Part shown: in pieces, positions 42,964 to 52,808 of the stretch
Layout: every line of letters starts with the position of its first letter
Position numbering within the stretch: position 1 is the stretch's first letter
Assembly: GCF_000262245.1 (NCBI RefSeq)
Contig: NZ_AJSX01000007.1
Location: 124,001 to 188,000 of the forward strand
Direction: 5' to 3'
Source: Pasteurella bettyae CCUG 2042
GTDB taxonomy: Bacteria; Pseudomonadota; Gammaproteobacteria; Enterobacterales; Pasteurellaceae
Length of the DNA stretch: 64,000 bases
Program-made: the position numbers and the translations under genes
The notes under the pieces: generated by a model
The model's database searches: none
The model's input: only the letters and a program-made list of their open reading frames with translations
What the model was told of the DNA's origin: nothing

Positions 42964-43896
42964 ATGAAGTTCAATAATGTACTCGTTATTCTAAATCCAG
43001 AAAATGAAAAACAATATGCACTTGCTCGTGCAGTGCGTTTAGTAAAAGAACAACATAGTGAGAACCCCGTAAAAATTACAGTCTTCTTACCTGTTTATGA
43101 TTTATCTTACGAAATGTCTGCTTTGCTGTCCTCAGAGGAACGTGAAGAAATGCATAAAGGCGTGATTAGCCAACGTTTGCAGCAAGATGTGCTTCCATAT
43201 ATTAATAAATATGCAGATCCAATGATTGAATTTCAACCTAAAGTTGTTTGGAATAGTAATGAAGCCGAGGCATTAGTACAAGAATTAGAAGAAAACACTT
43301 ACGATTTAGTTGTGAAATATACTAAAGAAGAAGCAAGTCTAACCTCTATTCTATTTACACCTATTGATTGGCAATTGTTACGTAAATGCTCTACACCTAT
43401 TTTAATGGTACGTGATGGTGATTGGAAACATCAACGTCGCATTTTGGTTGCTGTGAATGTATCTGGAGATGAAGAGTATCACGATGATTTCAATCAACAA
43501 CTCGTCTCTCTAAGTATCGACTTAGCTGATAATTTAGAGCGTGGTAATATTCATTTAGTCAGTGCATATCCTCCGACACCAATTAATATGGCCATCGATT
43601 TACCAGAATTTCACTCAAATGAATACACAAATAGTATTCGTGGGCAACATCTTATCAATATGAAAGCATTGCGACAACAATACGGTATTGATGAAGATCA
43701 TACGCATGTATTAGAAGGCTTTCCAGAAGAAGTGATCCCAGAGGTTGCAGATAAAATTGGTGCAGAATTAGTGGTTTTAGGCACCGTAGGTCGTACAGGA
43801 TTGTCCGCAGCCTTGCTTGGAAATACTGCTGAACATGTGATTAGTAAATTAAAATGTAATTTATTAGCTATCAAACCAAATAAAGAGAATGAATAA
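42964..43896 (+). CDS. uspE: Universal stress protein UspE
   Basis: Tandem-Usp protein linked in E. coli to stress resistance and motility/adhesion; its biochemical role is not defined. Start at ATG 42964 (MKFNNVLVILNPENEKQYAL), because GGAG sits 6 bases upstream; an ATG four codons earlier overlaps that site. 310 residues. Two Usp domains, the second ending with VVLGTVGRTGLSAALLGNTAEHVI, the nucleotide-binding G-x2-G-x9-G-S/T-like segment. Confidence 0.94.
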   Translation: MKFNNVLVILNPENEKQYALARAVRLVKEQHSENPVKITVFLPVYDLSYEMSALLSSEEREEMHKGVISQRLQQDVLPYINKYADPMIEFQPKVVWNSNEAEALVQELEENTYDLVVKYTKEEASLTSILFTPIDWQLLRKCSTPILMVRDGDWKHQRRILVAVNVSGDEEYHDDFNQQLVSLSIDLADNLERGNIHLVSAYPPTPINMAIDLPEFHSNEYTNSIRGQHLINMKALRQQYGIDEDHTHVLEGFPEEVIPEVADKIGAELVVLGTVGRTGLSAALLGNTAEHVISKLKCNLLAIKPNKENE

Positions 43897-43917
43897 TTTC
43901 TAATATTCTCTTTAACA

Positions 43918-43950
43918 AAAAAAGTGCGGTTATTTTTCCGCACTTTTTGT
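43918..43950. terminator. Bidirectional uptake-signal terminator overlapping the end of yoaH
   Basis: AAGTGCGG and CCGCACTT (stem 43920-43946) with a TTATTTTT loop and T/A runs outside. Its right half encodes the last residues and stop codon of yoaH on the minus strand. Confidence 0.8.
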
Positions 43951-44100
43951 TTGTTCTGCATAAGCTTGTCTTAATTCTCTTGCTACCGTAGTAATTGCTT
44001 CTCCACTGCTCATACCTTGTTGCATCAGCGTTTGGATTTTTTCTACTGCTTGTTGCTGTTGTTCATGAGTTAAACTCAGTAATGAATTCTCAATTTCCAT
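43930..44100 (-). CDS. yoaH: YoaH family small protein
   Basis: 56 residues, found by eye. The core [20 protein letters not shown] and MSSGEAIT match E. coli YoaH (LTHEQQQKAVERIQ, MAQGMSSGQAI), an uncharacterised UPF0181 protein. ATG 44100 with AAGGAT 6 bases upstream. The last codons (KSAEK) and the stop are formed from the uptake-signal hairpin, so the family tail has been replaced. Upstream of it lies truC. Confidence 0.87.
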   Translation of the reverse strand: MEIENSLLSLTHEQQQQAVEKIQTLMQQGMSSGEAITTVARELRQAYAEQTKSAEK

Positions 44101-44140
44101 TATCTATCCTTTTAAATTTTTTGATTTTTTAACCGCACTT

Positions 44141-44854
44141 TTACCAACCGAATTGCTCGAATAACTTAAGCCATTGTTCATCTAAGCCAGCTTTCACACA
44201 GATAGATTGCTGTGTTATCGGATGTATAAATTTTAAAACTTCTGCATGTAACATTAAACGTTTAACGCCAATATGTTCACTTAATGCTCTATTTTGATGT
44301 AAATCGCCATATTGTGTATCTCCTAAAATAGGATGAAAAATATGTTTCATGTGACGACGTAACTGATGTTTTCTTCCTGTATGAGGGATTAGTCGTACTA
44401 AAGAATAACGTGAAGTTGGATATCGTCCCACTGAATAAGGCATTTCAACGGTTTTTAACCCTTCATAATCGGTTATAGCTTCTTGTGGCTCTTTATCTTC
44501 TTGAGCAAATTTATCAGCAATTTTATCCAACTGAATTTTCAATGGATAGTTAATTTGTTCTACACCAGTTAAGTACCCTCTCACCACCGCTAAATAACTT
44601 TTTTCTACTTGCTTATTTTCAAATTGTAAACATAAGGAATTGGCAATTTCACTACTTAAAGCAAATAGTAAAACTCCCGATGTGGGGCGATCTAAGCGAT
44701 GAATGGGATACACTAATTTACCAATTTGATCTCGCAAAGTTTGCATTACAAATTGCGTTTCATGTCTATCTAACCAACTACGGTGAACTAACATGCCCGC
44801 AGGTTTATTCACTGCGACAATCACATCATCTTGATATAAAATTTCTAACATCAT
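44141..44854 (-). CDS. truC: tRNA pseudouridine(65) synthase
   Basis: Makes pseudouridine 65 in the T arm of some tRNAs. 237 residues. The start MLEILYQDDVIVAVNKPAGM and HRLDRPTSGVLLFALSSE (catalytic Asp near residue 55) match E. coli TruC; NYPLKIQLDKIADKFAQEDK is diagnostic for TruC among RluA-type enzymes. Two ATGs in a row at 44854 and 44851; either could be used. It overlaps the yqcC stop, as in the E. coli yqcC-truC pair. Confidence 0.94.
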   Translation of the reverse strand: MMLEILYQDDVIVAVNKPAGMLVHRSWLDRHETQFVMQTLRDQIGKLVYPIHRLDRPTSGVLLFALSSEIANSLCLQFENKQVEKSYLAVVRGYLTGVEQINYPLKIQLDKIADKFAQEDKEPQEAITDYEGLKTVEMPYSVGRYPTSRYSLVRLIPHTGRKHQLRRHMKHIFHPILGDTQYGDLHQNRALSEHIGVKRLMLHAEVLKFIHPITQQSICVKAGLDEQWLKLFEQFGW

Positions 44855-45174
44855 TATTGATTTTGTAATAATTGTTCCATTTCAATCAACGGACTCAAAA
44901 GCAAACTTAAATTCTCTGTTTCTTTTAGAGCTTCTTCCACATAAGGGGAAATAGATATTTGGCTTGGTAATTCTGTCTGATTTTCAATTAAAGCATACAT
45001 TCTTGGAATAAAAATCCACTGTAACCATTCATTTACGGTCATGGTATCAATAGCAAATGGTTGAGTACTCATAAATGCTTTTTCATCTGGAGGAGTTACT
45101 TGCCATAAATCCAATGTTTGCAATGCAAATTGAAGTTGTTGTAGATGTTTTTTCGCTTGAATATGAATTGTCAA
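44854..45174 (-). CDS. yqcC: YqcC family protein
   Basis: 106 residues; conserved protein of unknown function that is always found next to truC. PFAIDTMTVNEWLQWIFIPRM is the family core. Its stop overlaps the truC start, so the two are translationally coupled. Divergent from the DUF2310 gene. Confidence 0.88.
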   Translation of the reverse strand: MTIHIQAKKHLQQLQFALQTLDLWQVTPPDEKAFMSTQPFAIDTMTVNEWLQWIFIPRMYALIENQTELPSQISISPYVEEALKETENLSLLLSPLIEMEQLLQNQ

Positions 45175-45251
45175 AATAGACCTCTAATTAGTTATAGGTT
45201 ATGATGTTTATTTTATACAAAAAAGCGATTAATTACTAAAAATAAATAAAA

Positions 45252-46034
45252 ATGTGTCTTATTGAAGTTTTTTTCAGAAATACACAATCTGAAAATCTAT
45301 CTATACAAATATCATTAATCAATCAAATTATTGACCAATGGCGTTACAACGGACAAATTATTGGTCGTGAAATTCCAGTGTTCCTCGCTAATCAAGAAGA
45401 TGAAACAGGATTAGCTACGAGAGTCATTTGCCCTGAACAACAAAGCTTGCTACCTGAATATAATAATAGCGAAGTTAATCGTTGTATGGAACAAGCAGAA
45501 AACTGCGGTCTAATTTTTGATAATTTCCAGATTGTTGGTGAGGATTTAAACTCAGATATGACTTTTGAGGGAAATAAACCTGATTGGCAAATATTATATA
45601 CGACTTATTTGCAAGTCTGCTCACCATTACATAGCGGTGATGGTTTAGCACCAATTCCACTTTATAAACAGCTAAAAGATGTCCCTCATTTGAGTATGGA
45701 TGTGATTAAATGGCAGGAAAATTGGCAAGCTTGCGATCAGCTACAAATGAATGGTGCAAGCTTAGAGCAACAATCTCTATATGAAATTTCAGATGTACAT
45801 AGTAATGTATTTAAACATGGTTATTATCTAACCAAAGAAATTGAAAAACATACAGGTATTCCTACTTATTACTATTTATATCGTGTAGGTGGTGAAACCT
45901 TAGAATCCGAGCAACAACGTAAATGCCCTATTTGTCACCATGGCTGGGCATTAGAAAAACCTCTTTTTGAGCAATTCCATTTTAAATGTGATCATTGTCG
46001 ATTAATCTCCAATATTTCATGGAATTTTTTATAA
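45252..46034 (+). CDS. DUF2310 family Zn-ribbon-containing protein
   Basis: 260 residues. A four-Cys zinc ribbon lies at the C-terminus: KCPICHHGW and FKCDHCRLI. The rest (DIWQ-type helices, SPLHSGDGLAPIPLYKQL) is typical of the uncharacterised DUF2310 family, described as possibly nucleic-acid binding. ATG 45252 has only an A-rich upstream. It is 16 bp ahead of queF and then ppnN, so the three probably form one operon, suggesting a nucleotide- or RNA-related role. Confidence 0.83.
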   Translation: MCLIEVFFRNTQSENLSIQISLINQIIDQWRYNGQIIGREIPVFLANQEDETGLATRVICPEQQSLLPEYNNSEVNRCMEQAENCGLIFDNFQIVGEDLNSDMTFEGNKPDWQILYTTYLQVCSPLHSGDGLAPIPLYKQLKDVPHLSMDVIKWQENWQACDQLQMNGASLEQQSLYEISDVHSNVFKHGYYLTKEIEKHTGIPTYYYLYRVGGETLESEQQRKCPICHHGWALEKPLFEQFHFKCDHCRLISNISWNFL

Positions 46035-46050
46035 TTAATTAGGAAGAACA

Positions 46051-46890
46051 ATGGATTATCAAGATAGTAGTTTAAAGAAACTAAAATTAGGACAAAAAAC
46101 TGAATATTTTTCAAATTATGACCGCAGTTTATTACAACCTGTACCTAGAGCACTAAATCGTGATGGATTAGGAATTACAGCGCATCAACCTTTTACCATT
46201 GGTGCCGATATTTGGACCGCTTATGAAATCTCATGGCTCAATCCTAAAGGGCTACCTCAGGTAGCAATTGCTGATGTGAAAATTGACTATCGCTCAATTA
46301 ATTTGATTGAATCGAAAAGTTTTAAACTCTACTTAAATAGCTTTAATCAAACAAAATTTGAATCTTTTGAACAGCTCCAATCAATCATGCAAAAAGACTT
46401 AACTGATTGTGCCCAAGGCGAAGTAACAGTTCAATTAAATAAACTTAGTGATTACAATAAACAACATATCCAGCACCTTGATGGTGAATATATTGATGAG
46501 CAAGATATTGAAATTAATAACTATGATTTCAATGCTAACCTACTTAAAAATTGCACTAAAAATATTTCAGTAGAAGAAACCTTAGTGAGTCAATTATTAA
46601 AATCGAATTGTTTAATTACCAATCAACCAGATTGGGGGACAATACAAATTCATTATATTGGTAACCAAATTGATCGTGAGAAACTACTCCGTTATTTAGT
46701 TTCTTTCCGTCAACATAATGAATTCCATGAACAATGCGTAGAACGCATTTTCTGCGATATTATGAAATTTGCGCATCCTGAAAAATTGACAGTGTATGCA
46801 CGTTATACAAGACGTGGTGGGTTGGATATTAATCCATTTCGCTCAAATTTTGAATCTGTACCCAATAACCAACGCTTAGCCCGTCAGTAA
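46051..46890 (+). CDS. queF: NADPH-dependent 7-cyano-7-deazaguanine reductase
   Basis: Reduces preQ0 to preQ1 in queuosine synthesis. 279 residues, the long (YqcD-type) two-domain T-fold form. [18 protein letters not shown] is the NADPH-site signature, and the catalytic Cys region lies in [18 protein letters not shown] near residue 190. ATG 46051 with AGGAAG upstream. Flanked by the DUF2310 gene and ppnN, with short gaps. Confidence 0.96.
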   Translation: MDYQDSSLKKLKLGQKTEYFSNYDRSLLQPVPRALNRDGLGITAHQPFTIGADIWTAYEISWLNPKGLPQVAIADVKIDYRSINLIESKSFKLYLNSFNQTKFESFEQLQSIMQKDLTDCAQGEVTVQLNKLSDYNKQHIQHLDGEYIDEQDIEINNYDFNANLLKNCTKNISVEETLVSQLLKSNCLITNQPDWGTIQIHYIGNQIDREKLLRYLVSFRQHNEFHEQCVERIFCDIMKFAHPEKLTVYARYTRRGGLDINPFRSNFESVPNNQRLARQ

Positions 46891-46903
46891 CTTAGGGGGA
46901 AAA

Positions 46904-48268
46904 ATGTCAACAATACATTATATTAATCCTCGTGGAAGTATGGATCAGCTTTCGCATATGGAAGTAGAACTGTTAACCAATAATGCACGAAGTGATCTAT
47001 ACCAAATTTTTCGTAACAGTGCGTTAGCAGTACTCAATTCTGGTGCGGTTACAGATGATAGCCGTGCTTTATTAAATCATTACCCTGATTTTGAAATAAG
47101 CTTAGTGAAAAAAGAACGTGGTGTTGCACTAAAACTAATCAATTCACCAGATAATGCTTTTGTTGATGATAAGATTATTCGTAATATTCAACATAACCTA
47201 TTTGCTGTGTTACGAGATATTTTATTTGTAAATAGCCTTATGCAAAAATTAGGTCTAGGTGAAAGCCAGCATAGTGATATGATTACAAATCAAGTTTTTT
47301 CTATTTTACGTAATGCAAAAGCGTTAACTATTGGAGAAGATCCTAATATTGTGGTTTGCTGGGGTGGTCACTCTGTGAATCAAACGGAATATCACTATTG
47401 TCGTGCAGTAGGCTTAGAATTAGGATTACGAGAACTCAATATTATGACGGGGTGTGGACCTGGTGTAATGGAAGCACCGATGAAAGGGGCTGCGATTGGG
47501 CACGCCAATCAACGCTACAAAAATAGCCGTTTTATTGGGGTCACGGAGCCATCTATTATTGCTTCTGAACCACCGAACCCGATCGTCAACGAATTGATTA
47601 TTATGCCTGATATTGAAAAACGATTGGAAGCTTTTGTTCGCATGGGCCATGGCATTATCATTTTTCCTGGTGGACCTGGTACTTTTGAAGAATTTATGTT
47701 TATTTTAGGAATTAAACTTAATCCTGAAAATAAAGCTCAACCACTTCCCTTAATTCTGACGGGCCCGAAAGAAAGTGCGGAATATTTTGCAACCATTGAT
47801 CGTTTTGTACATGATACATTAGGTGAAGAAGCACAATCACTCTACTCTATTATTATTGATGATCCTGTTGCTGTTGCTCGTCATATGAAATCTGCGATGG
47901 GTGAAATTAAAGATTTTCGCTGTAAACATTCTGATAGTTTTAGTTTTAACTGGTTACTTAAAATTAATAGTAATTTCCAACATCCTTTCGTTCCAACCCA
48001 TGAAAATATGGCAAATCTAAATTTACATTTAGATCAACCATCAGTTGATTTAGCTGCTAATTTACGGCGAGCATTTTCAGGTATTGTTGCTGGTAATATA
48101 AAACCTGAAACCCAAGATAAAATTCAATCTCATGGTAAATTTCAATTAAAAGGAAATCATCAATTAATGGAAAATATTGACCTATTGTTGCAAGATTTTA
48201 TTCTTCAGCATCGTATGAAATTACCTACAGGTGAGGCATATGTGCCTTGCTATGAAATTCACCGATAA
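46904..48268 (+). CDS. ppnN: Nucleotide 5'-monophosphate nucleosidase PpnN
   Basis: Cleaves purine and pyrimidine nucleoside monophosphates to base and ribose 5-phosphate; activated by (p)ppGpp in E. coli (YgdH). 454 residues. N-terminal DUF4478 domain, then the LOG-type core with [22 protein letters not shown] and the PGGPGTFEE motif (near residue 250), and a C-terminal DUF3412 domain. ATG 46904 with AGGGGG upstream. Confidence 0.94.
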   Translation: MSTIHYINPRGSMDQLSHMEVELLTNNARSDLYQIFRNSALAVLNSGAVTDDSRALLNHYPDFEISLVKKERGVALKLINSPDNAFVDDKIIRNIQHNLFAVLRDILFVNSLMQKLGLGESQHSDMITNQVFSILRNAKALTIGEDPNIVVCWGGHSVNQTEYHYCRAVGLELGLRELNIMTGCGPGVMEAPMKGAAIGHANQRYKNSRFIGVTEPSIIASEPPNPIVNELIIMPDIEKRLEAFVRMGHGIIIFPGGPGTFEEFMFILGIKLNPENKAQPLPLILTGPKESAEYFATIDRFVHDTLGEEAQSLYSIIIDDPVAVARHMKSAMGEIKDFRCKHSDSFSFNWLLKINSNFQHPFVPTHENMANLNLHLDQPSVDLAANLRRAFSGIVAGNIKPETQDKIQSHGKFQLKGNHQLMENIDLLLQDFILQHRMKLPTGEAYVPCYEIHR

Positions 48269-48277
48269 TAATTTATA

Positions 48278-48318
48278 TAAAGTGCGGTAAGTTTTCCAAA
48301 AATTTTCCGCACTTTTCT
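48278..48318 (+). terminator. Uptake-signal hairpin terminator of ppnN
   Basis: AAGTGCGG (48280-48287) pairs with CCGCACTT (48307-48314) around an AT-rich loop, then TTCTTC. Confidence 0.7.
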
Positions 48319-48418
48319 TCTGTCATTAATCTAAATTAAATATTGAAGATATAGCTAACTCCGCTATACTAATTCCTTTTTAAAGGAAAGATTAGAGAAT
48401 CTTTAGGAGTATCATTAG

Positions 48419-49120
48419 ATGAATAGAATTGAACAACTTTTTGCCAACAATCATAGTTGGGCAATACGAATGAAAGAAGAAAATTCATCTTATTTCAAAG
48501 AATTAGCAGAACACCAAACTCCACATTATTTATGGATTGGTTGCTCAGATAGTCGAGTTCCGGCAGAAAAACTGACAAATTTAGAACCCGGAGAATTATT
48601 TGTACATCGAAATGTTGCCAATCAAGTCATTCATACTGACTTAAACTGCTTGTCTGTTGTGCAATATGCTGTAGATGTCTTGGATATTGAGCATATTATT
48701 ATTTGTGGACACACTAACTGTGGCGGCATCAAAGCAGCTATGGCAAAACAAGACCTTGGGTTAATTAATAACTGGTTATTACATATTAGAGATATTTATT
48801 TTAAACATAGTCACTTATTAGGTAATCTATCTCCTGAAAAACGGGCGGATATGTTGACAAAACTAAATGTGGCGGAACAAGTGTATAATTTAGGACGAGC
48901 GTCAATTGTTCAAGATGCTTGGAAACGAGGTAAGAAATTAGCGCTGCATGGCTGGATTTATGACGTTAATGATGGATATTTAGTGGATCAGGGGGTATTA
49001 GCAACAAGTCGAGAAACCCTAGAAATTTCTTATCGTAATGCAATTGCTCGTTTAAAAACCCTTAGTGAGGGTGATATTTTACGCAAAAATATCCCGTTGC
49101 CTGAAGATAATTCAAAATAA
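48419..49120 (+). CDS. can: Beta-class carbonic anhydrase
   Basis: Zinc enzyme interconverting CO2 and bicarbonate, supplying bicarbonate to carboxylases such as acetyl-CoA carboxylase. 233 residues. Zinc ligands: Cys of [11 protein letters not shown] (about 42, with the Asp-Arg dyad), His and Cys of CGHTNCGGI (about 98-101). ATG 48419 with AGGAG upstream. It ends before a strong terminator. Confidence 0.95.
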   Translation: MNRIEQLFANNHSWAIRMKEENSSYFKELAEHQTPHYLWIGCSDSRVPAEKLTNLEPGELFVHRNVANQVIHTDLNCLSVVQYAVDVLDIEHIIICGHTNCGGIKAAMAKQDLGLINNWLLHIRDIYFKHSHLLGNLSPEKRADMLTKLNVAEQVYNLGRASIVQDAWKRGKKLALHGWIYDVNDGYLVDQGVLATSRETLEISYRNAIARLKTLSEGDILRKNIPLPEDNSK

Positions 49121-49131
49121 AATTTTTCATA

Positions 49132-49164
49132 AAAAAACCGCACTTTGATAGTGCGGTTTTATAT
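49132..49164. terminator. Strong uptake-signal terminator, bidirectional
   Basis: AAAACCGCACT (49134-49144), loop TTGAT, AGTGCGGTTTT (49150-49160). It separates can (+) from the YnhF-like gene (-). Confidence 0.88.
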
Positions 49165-49175
49165 TTTATAGTTAA

Positions 49176-49256
49176 TTAAAAAATAGCTACAGATAAGCCC
49201 ACAACAATAGCTAATGAAAGTACAACCATTACCATTGCATAACCGAAGTCGCTCAT
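49176..49256 (-). CDS. ynhF: YnhF-like membrane microprotein (26 aa)
   Basis: Found by eye: MSDFGYAMVMVVLSLAIVVG continuing LSVAIF, then TAA. One transmembrane helix. AGGAG lies 6 bases before the ATG. In E. coli the 29-residue membrane protein YnhF is also encoded next to, and divergent from, purR. Position and composition support homology; sequence similarity is limited, as expected at this length. Confidence 0.65.
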   Translation of the reverse strand: MSDFGYAMVMVVLSLAIVVGLSVAIF

Positions 49257-49440
49257 TTCTCACTCCTAGATCAATTATTGTCTAGTTAATTCTAACAAGA
49301 AACTTGATATAAATCTATTTATATACTTCTATAATTAAAAATATGTGACAAACTGCAAACTTTTGTAATTATTAGCTATAAAAGATTAACCTAATGCCAT
49401 TCTATCTTTATAATAGATAAAATTTTTAGGAGATAAATAT

Positions 49441-50445
49441 ATGGCAACAATCAAAGATGTCGCAAAAATGGCTGGGGTTTCCACTACAACCGTTTCCCAT
49501 GTGATTAATAAAACTCGTCATGTCGCAGATGAAACCACACAAGCTGTAATAGATGCAATAAAAGCCCTTAATTACTCTCCTAGTGCGGTTGCTAGGAGTC
49601 TAAAAGTAAATACGACAAAATCTATTGGTATGGTTGTAACAACAAGTGAAGCACCTTATTTTGCAGAAATTATTCATGCTGTTGAGGAGCAATGTTATCG
49701 CCAAGGCTACTCTCTATTTTTATGTAATACACAAAATGATCCAGATAAAGTGAAAAATCATTTAGAAATGCTAGCTAAAAAACGTGTTGATGGCGTTTTA
49801 GTAATGTGTTCTGAATATTTAGATGATAGTCGCCATGCATTAAAAGATTTCAGTTATATGCCAATGGTGGTTATGGACTGGGGTCCTGTAAACCCTGATA
49901 CAGATTTAATTCTAGATAATAGTTTTGAAGGTGGTTATTTAGCGGGTAAGCATTTAGTAGAAAATGGACATAAAAAAATTGGCTATTTAAGTGCCGAATT
50001 AAAAAAAGTAACGGCTAAACAGCGTTATCAAGGTTTTATGAAAGCGCTTTCTGAAGCGAATGTAACAATGAATCCAGATTGGTTATTTGAAGGTTCTTTT
50101 GAACCTGAAGATGGCTATGAATGCATGAATAAATTACTTGCTATGGAAAATAAACCGACGGCAGTTTTCTGTTGTAATGATATTATGGCATTAGGTGCAA
50201 TTTCAGCGATTGCAGATAAAGGTTTGCGAGTGCCTGATGATATTTCTGTGATCGGTTATGATAATGTTCATTCATCAAGATTTTTTGCCCCACCTCTTAC
50301 GACAATTCATCAGTCCAAAGCACATTTAGGTGAAAGAGCATTAAAATTACTTTTTGAACGAATTAGTAATAAAGAAGCAAAACGTGAAACTATTGAAATT
50401 CACCCTGAATTAGTGGTTCGTAAATCAGTAAAAAAAATTCTATAA
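49441..50445 (+). CDS. purR: Purine repressor PurR
   Basis: LacI-family repressor of purine biosynthesis genes, with hypoxanthine or guanine as corepressor. 334 residues. N-terminal helix-turn-helix [20 protein letters not shown] and hinge helix [10 protein letters not shown], then the periplasmic-binding-like domain ([18 protein letters not shown]). ATG 49441 with AGGAGA upstream. A weak PUR-box-like stretch (near 49353) is too poor to claim autoregulation. Its last codons form part of a 26-bp inverted repeat. Confidence 0.95.
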   Translation: MATIKDVAKMAGVSTTTVSHVINKTRHVADETTQAVIDAIKALNYSPSAVARSLKVNTTKSIGMVVTTSEAPYFAEIIHAVEEQCYRQGYSLFLCNTQNDPDKVKNHLEMLAKKRVDGVLVMCSEYLDDSRHALKDFSYMPMVVMDWGPVNPDTDLILDNSFEGGYLAGKHLVENGHKKIGYLSAELKKVTAKQRYQGFMKALSEANVTMNPDWLFEGSFEPEDGYECMNKLLAMENKPTAVFCCNDIMALGAISAIADKGLRVPDDISVIGYDNVHSSRFFAPPLTTIHQSKAHLGERALKLLFERISNKEAKRETIEIHPELVVRKSVKKIL

Positions 50446-50494
50446 CTAAAAGAAAAGGCTCAATAATATGAGCCTTTTCTTTTAGTTATAGAAT
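50437..50494. terminator. Exceptionally long perfect inverted repeat between purR and usg
   Basis: 26-bp arms (50437-50462 and 50469-50494) with no mismatch and loop ATAATA. The core AAAAGGCTCA / TGAGCCTTTT is a normal terminator; the arms also span the last codons and stop of purR and end 3 bp short of the usg stop on the other strand. It acts for both genes. Confidence 0.88.
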
Positions 50495-50497
50495 AGA

Positions 50498-51469
50498 TTA
50501 ATAGCCTTGTTCATAGATTAATTCAACTAGTTTCACCGCTAAAAATGCCAAGGTAAAACGCTGTTCATCTGCCACTAACCAAAATTGTACGCCGTTATCA
50601 ATACTTTCGGCATTACTGATATGTAATTGAACAATTTGTTCATTACTTTCCATTTCGCCATTAACCACTGGTGTAATCATTTTTTCACTATGATATTGAA
50701 TAAAATCATGAGAATTCCATTGGTTAAGTAAATTATCAAGATTCAATTCATATTCTGATTTTACACTTACCATTTGCGCTAAGCCATAAAATACAGGCAC
50801 TTGGATTTGGTGAAATACCACATTATCTAATTGAGAAAAAACTTTTTGTAATTGTGCAGTTAAATTTACAGGAGCCGCAGGAAATACATCAAAGGCTAAA
50901 CGTTGTTGTTCATCATTTAATGGAATACCATTTAGCAATTGTGCAGTTTGTCCAACTAAGCTACTTACCGTTTCTGCATTAACATAAGACGCTGGCTGCA
51001 AAGAGCTTACCATTAATTGATGAATAGTTGATTCATTAGTAATATCTCGTAAAGCTAGAGCTAGCTGGCTCACTTGAGGATCTGGCAATGAAACAATATT
51101 ACGTTGACGTAGCTCCACTAACTGATCATTATTCACTGTAGGAACCACGACAGGAACATCAGATAAAGGTGAACAAATGCCTTTCATATCAATTACAACA
51201 CATCCTGTCTCTGCTGCTTGAGCTAATAATGAGGCATGATTGAAATCACCCGCGAAAAATAAATAATTAAAGTCAGACCATTCCACTTTATCTGTCGTTA
51301 ATTGTGCTACAGCTTTATTATTGAAACGTACGCCTTGTTCTTCTGAAAATGGATAAATTTCTACAATGGAAAGTTTTTCAATATTCAGTGAGCTTTGTTC
51401 TAAAAACTCAGCCACTTTTTCACATAAATCAAACTCTGCGGCAATTGCAACATTTAAACTTGAACCCAT
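50498..51469 (-). CDS. usg: Usg-1-like protein, aspartate-semialdehyde dehydrogenase homologue
   Basis: 323 residues related to aspartate-semialdehyde dehydrogenase (Rossmann N-terminal domain, FFAGDFNHASLLAQAAETGCVVIDM; dimerisation domain). The region where true enzymes carry the catalytic Cys reads SLQPASYVNAETVSSLVGQ, so it is unlikely to be an active dehydrogenase. This is typical of E. coli Usg. ATG 51469 with AAGGAGAG upstream. In E. coli usg precedes truA; here it lies about 33 kb away. Confidence 0.82.
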   Translation of the reverse strand: MGSSLNVAIAAEFDLCEKVAEFLEQSSLNIEKLSIVEIYPFSEEQGVRFNNKAVAQLTTDKVEWSDFNYLFFAGDFNHASLLAQAAETGCVVIDMKGICSPLSDVPVVVPTVNNDQLVELRQRNIVSLPDPQVSQLALALRDITNESTIHQLMVSSLQPASYVNAETVSSLVGQTAQLLNGIPLNDEQQRLAFDVFPAAPVNLTAQLQKVFSQLDNVVFHQIQVPVFYGLAQMVSVKSEYELNLDNLLNQWNSHDFIQYHSEKMITPVVNGEMESNEQIVQLHISNAESIDNGVQFWLVADEQRFTLAFLAVKLVELIYEQGY

Positions 51470-51604
51470 ATACTCTCCTTAGAAAATAAAAGGATATATT
51501 CTACTTATTTTTTTAATGAAAACAAAATAACTCATCTTTAATTATGCAATATAAGATAAAAGTGCGGTATATTTTGGGAAAATTTACGCTACGTAATCAG
51601 TTAT

Positions 51605-52732
51605 CTAATCATGTTGTCTATGGTCATTTGCTTGTTGTAATAATTGTCGGCTTTCTCTCATAAATTGCTCTGAATAATCTCCAAACCATTGTTTTATTTG
51701 GTTAAATGTTTTGATAAAGCCATCTTTATCAGCATTTTCAAAAAATGCTAGACTATCCGTATAACTTTTCTGTAAACTTTTTATTACAGCAAGATTTTCA
51801 GGTTTATCCATGATAATATCTGCATATAATTCACCATCTTGCGCAAATAAGCGCCCAATCATAGCCAGCTCTAAACGATAAATAGGTGATGACAATGCTA
51901 ATAAACTCGCTAATTTTACTGGTTGACGAGATAAATGTAGCCCACTAGTAAAGGTCACAAAGTGACGTAACGCTTGAATATATGTCATGCTATGATCGTG
52001 TTCAGCCGCATCTACTTGATAAACTTTTGCTCCCCATATTTGAATTTGTTCTAACAGCCATTCATAACGTTCAGGAAAACGTCCATCACAACGAACTACA
52101 ACTTGTTTTGCCAGACTTGCTACATCTGGACCAAACATAGGATGTAACCCTACTACTGCTCCTTGATGTACTTCTAACATTTTTTCTAAGGGCTGACGTT
52201 TAACAGAGGTTAAATCTGTTAATAACATATTATCCTTCAAATAAGGTTTTAAACGTTCAATCGTATCTAAGGTTTTTGCAATAGGTACACAAACAATCAC
52301 GACATCAGCATCTGCAAAAATGGCTTCTGCACGATCCCAATCTTGACTCCCTAATGCTTCTACATGATAACCTGAAGTAATAAGAAATCGCCCCCAAAGT
52401 CCACCTAATTTTCCTTTACCACCCACAATAACAATCTTTTTGATATCAGGATTAACTGTTTTAAAGCCATAATTATTTTCATTAACGTAAGATTCACGCA
52501 TTAAACGACGTAATACATCTTCTATTAAATCTGCAGGCACGCCTATTTTTTCCGCTTCTATACGACGTGCTCTCAACATATCTGTTTCACGCTCAGGTAC
52601 ATAAATTGGTAAACCATGTTGATGTTTAATTTCACCCACTTTTTTTACTAATGCTAAGCGTTTGGCAAAAATATTTAAGAGTTCTCGATCTAATGCATCA
52701 ATCTCATTTCTAATTTCTTTTAAGGCTTCCAC
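51605..52732 (-). CDS. tyrA: Bifunctional chorismate mutase / prephenate dehydrogenase (T-protein)
   Basis: Converts chorismate to prephenate and then to 4-hydroxyphenylpyruvate for tyrosine. 375 residues. N-terminal AroQ chorismate mutase (residues 1-90, RNEIDALDRELLNIFAKRLALV), then an NAD-binding domain IVIVGGKGKLGGLWGRF and GLHPMFGPDVASLAKQ. It starts with GTG (52732), with AGAGGA 7 bases upstream. An out-of-frame ATG overlaps this start by one base (ATGTG), which could lower initiation. Downstream of the DAHP synthase gene, 76 bp away, and probably co-transcribed. Confidence 0.95.
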   Translation of the reverse strand: MEALKEIRNEIDALDRELLNIFAKRLALVKKVGEIKHQHGLPIYVPERETDMLRARRIEAEKIGVPADLIEDVLRRLMRESYVNENNYGFKTVNPDIKKIVIVGGKGKLGGLWGRFLITSGYHVEALGSQDWDRAEAIFADADVVIVCVPIAKTLDTIERLKPYLKDNMLLTDLTSVKRQPLEKMLEVHQGAVVGLHPMFGPDVASLAKQVVVRCDGRFPERYEWLLEQIQIWGAKVYQVDAAEHDHSMTYIQALRHFVTFTSGLHLSRQPVKLASLLALSSPIYRLELAMIGRLFAQDGELYADIIMDKPENLAVIKSLQKSYTDSLAFFENADKDGFIKTFNQIKQWFGDYSEQFMRESRQLLQQANDHRQHD

Positions 52733-52808
52733 ATTGATATCCTCTAATCATAAAATTTTCATCATTATATTAAAATGGCTAATATTCACACAATTGATAT
52801 TAGAAAGA

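Noticed and set aside
49348-49366. PUR-box-like sequence before purR
   Set aside because: The match to the PurR consensus is poor (several key bases differ) in an AT-rich stretch.
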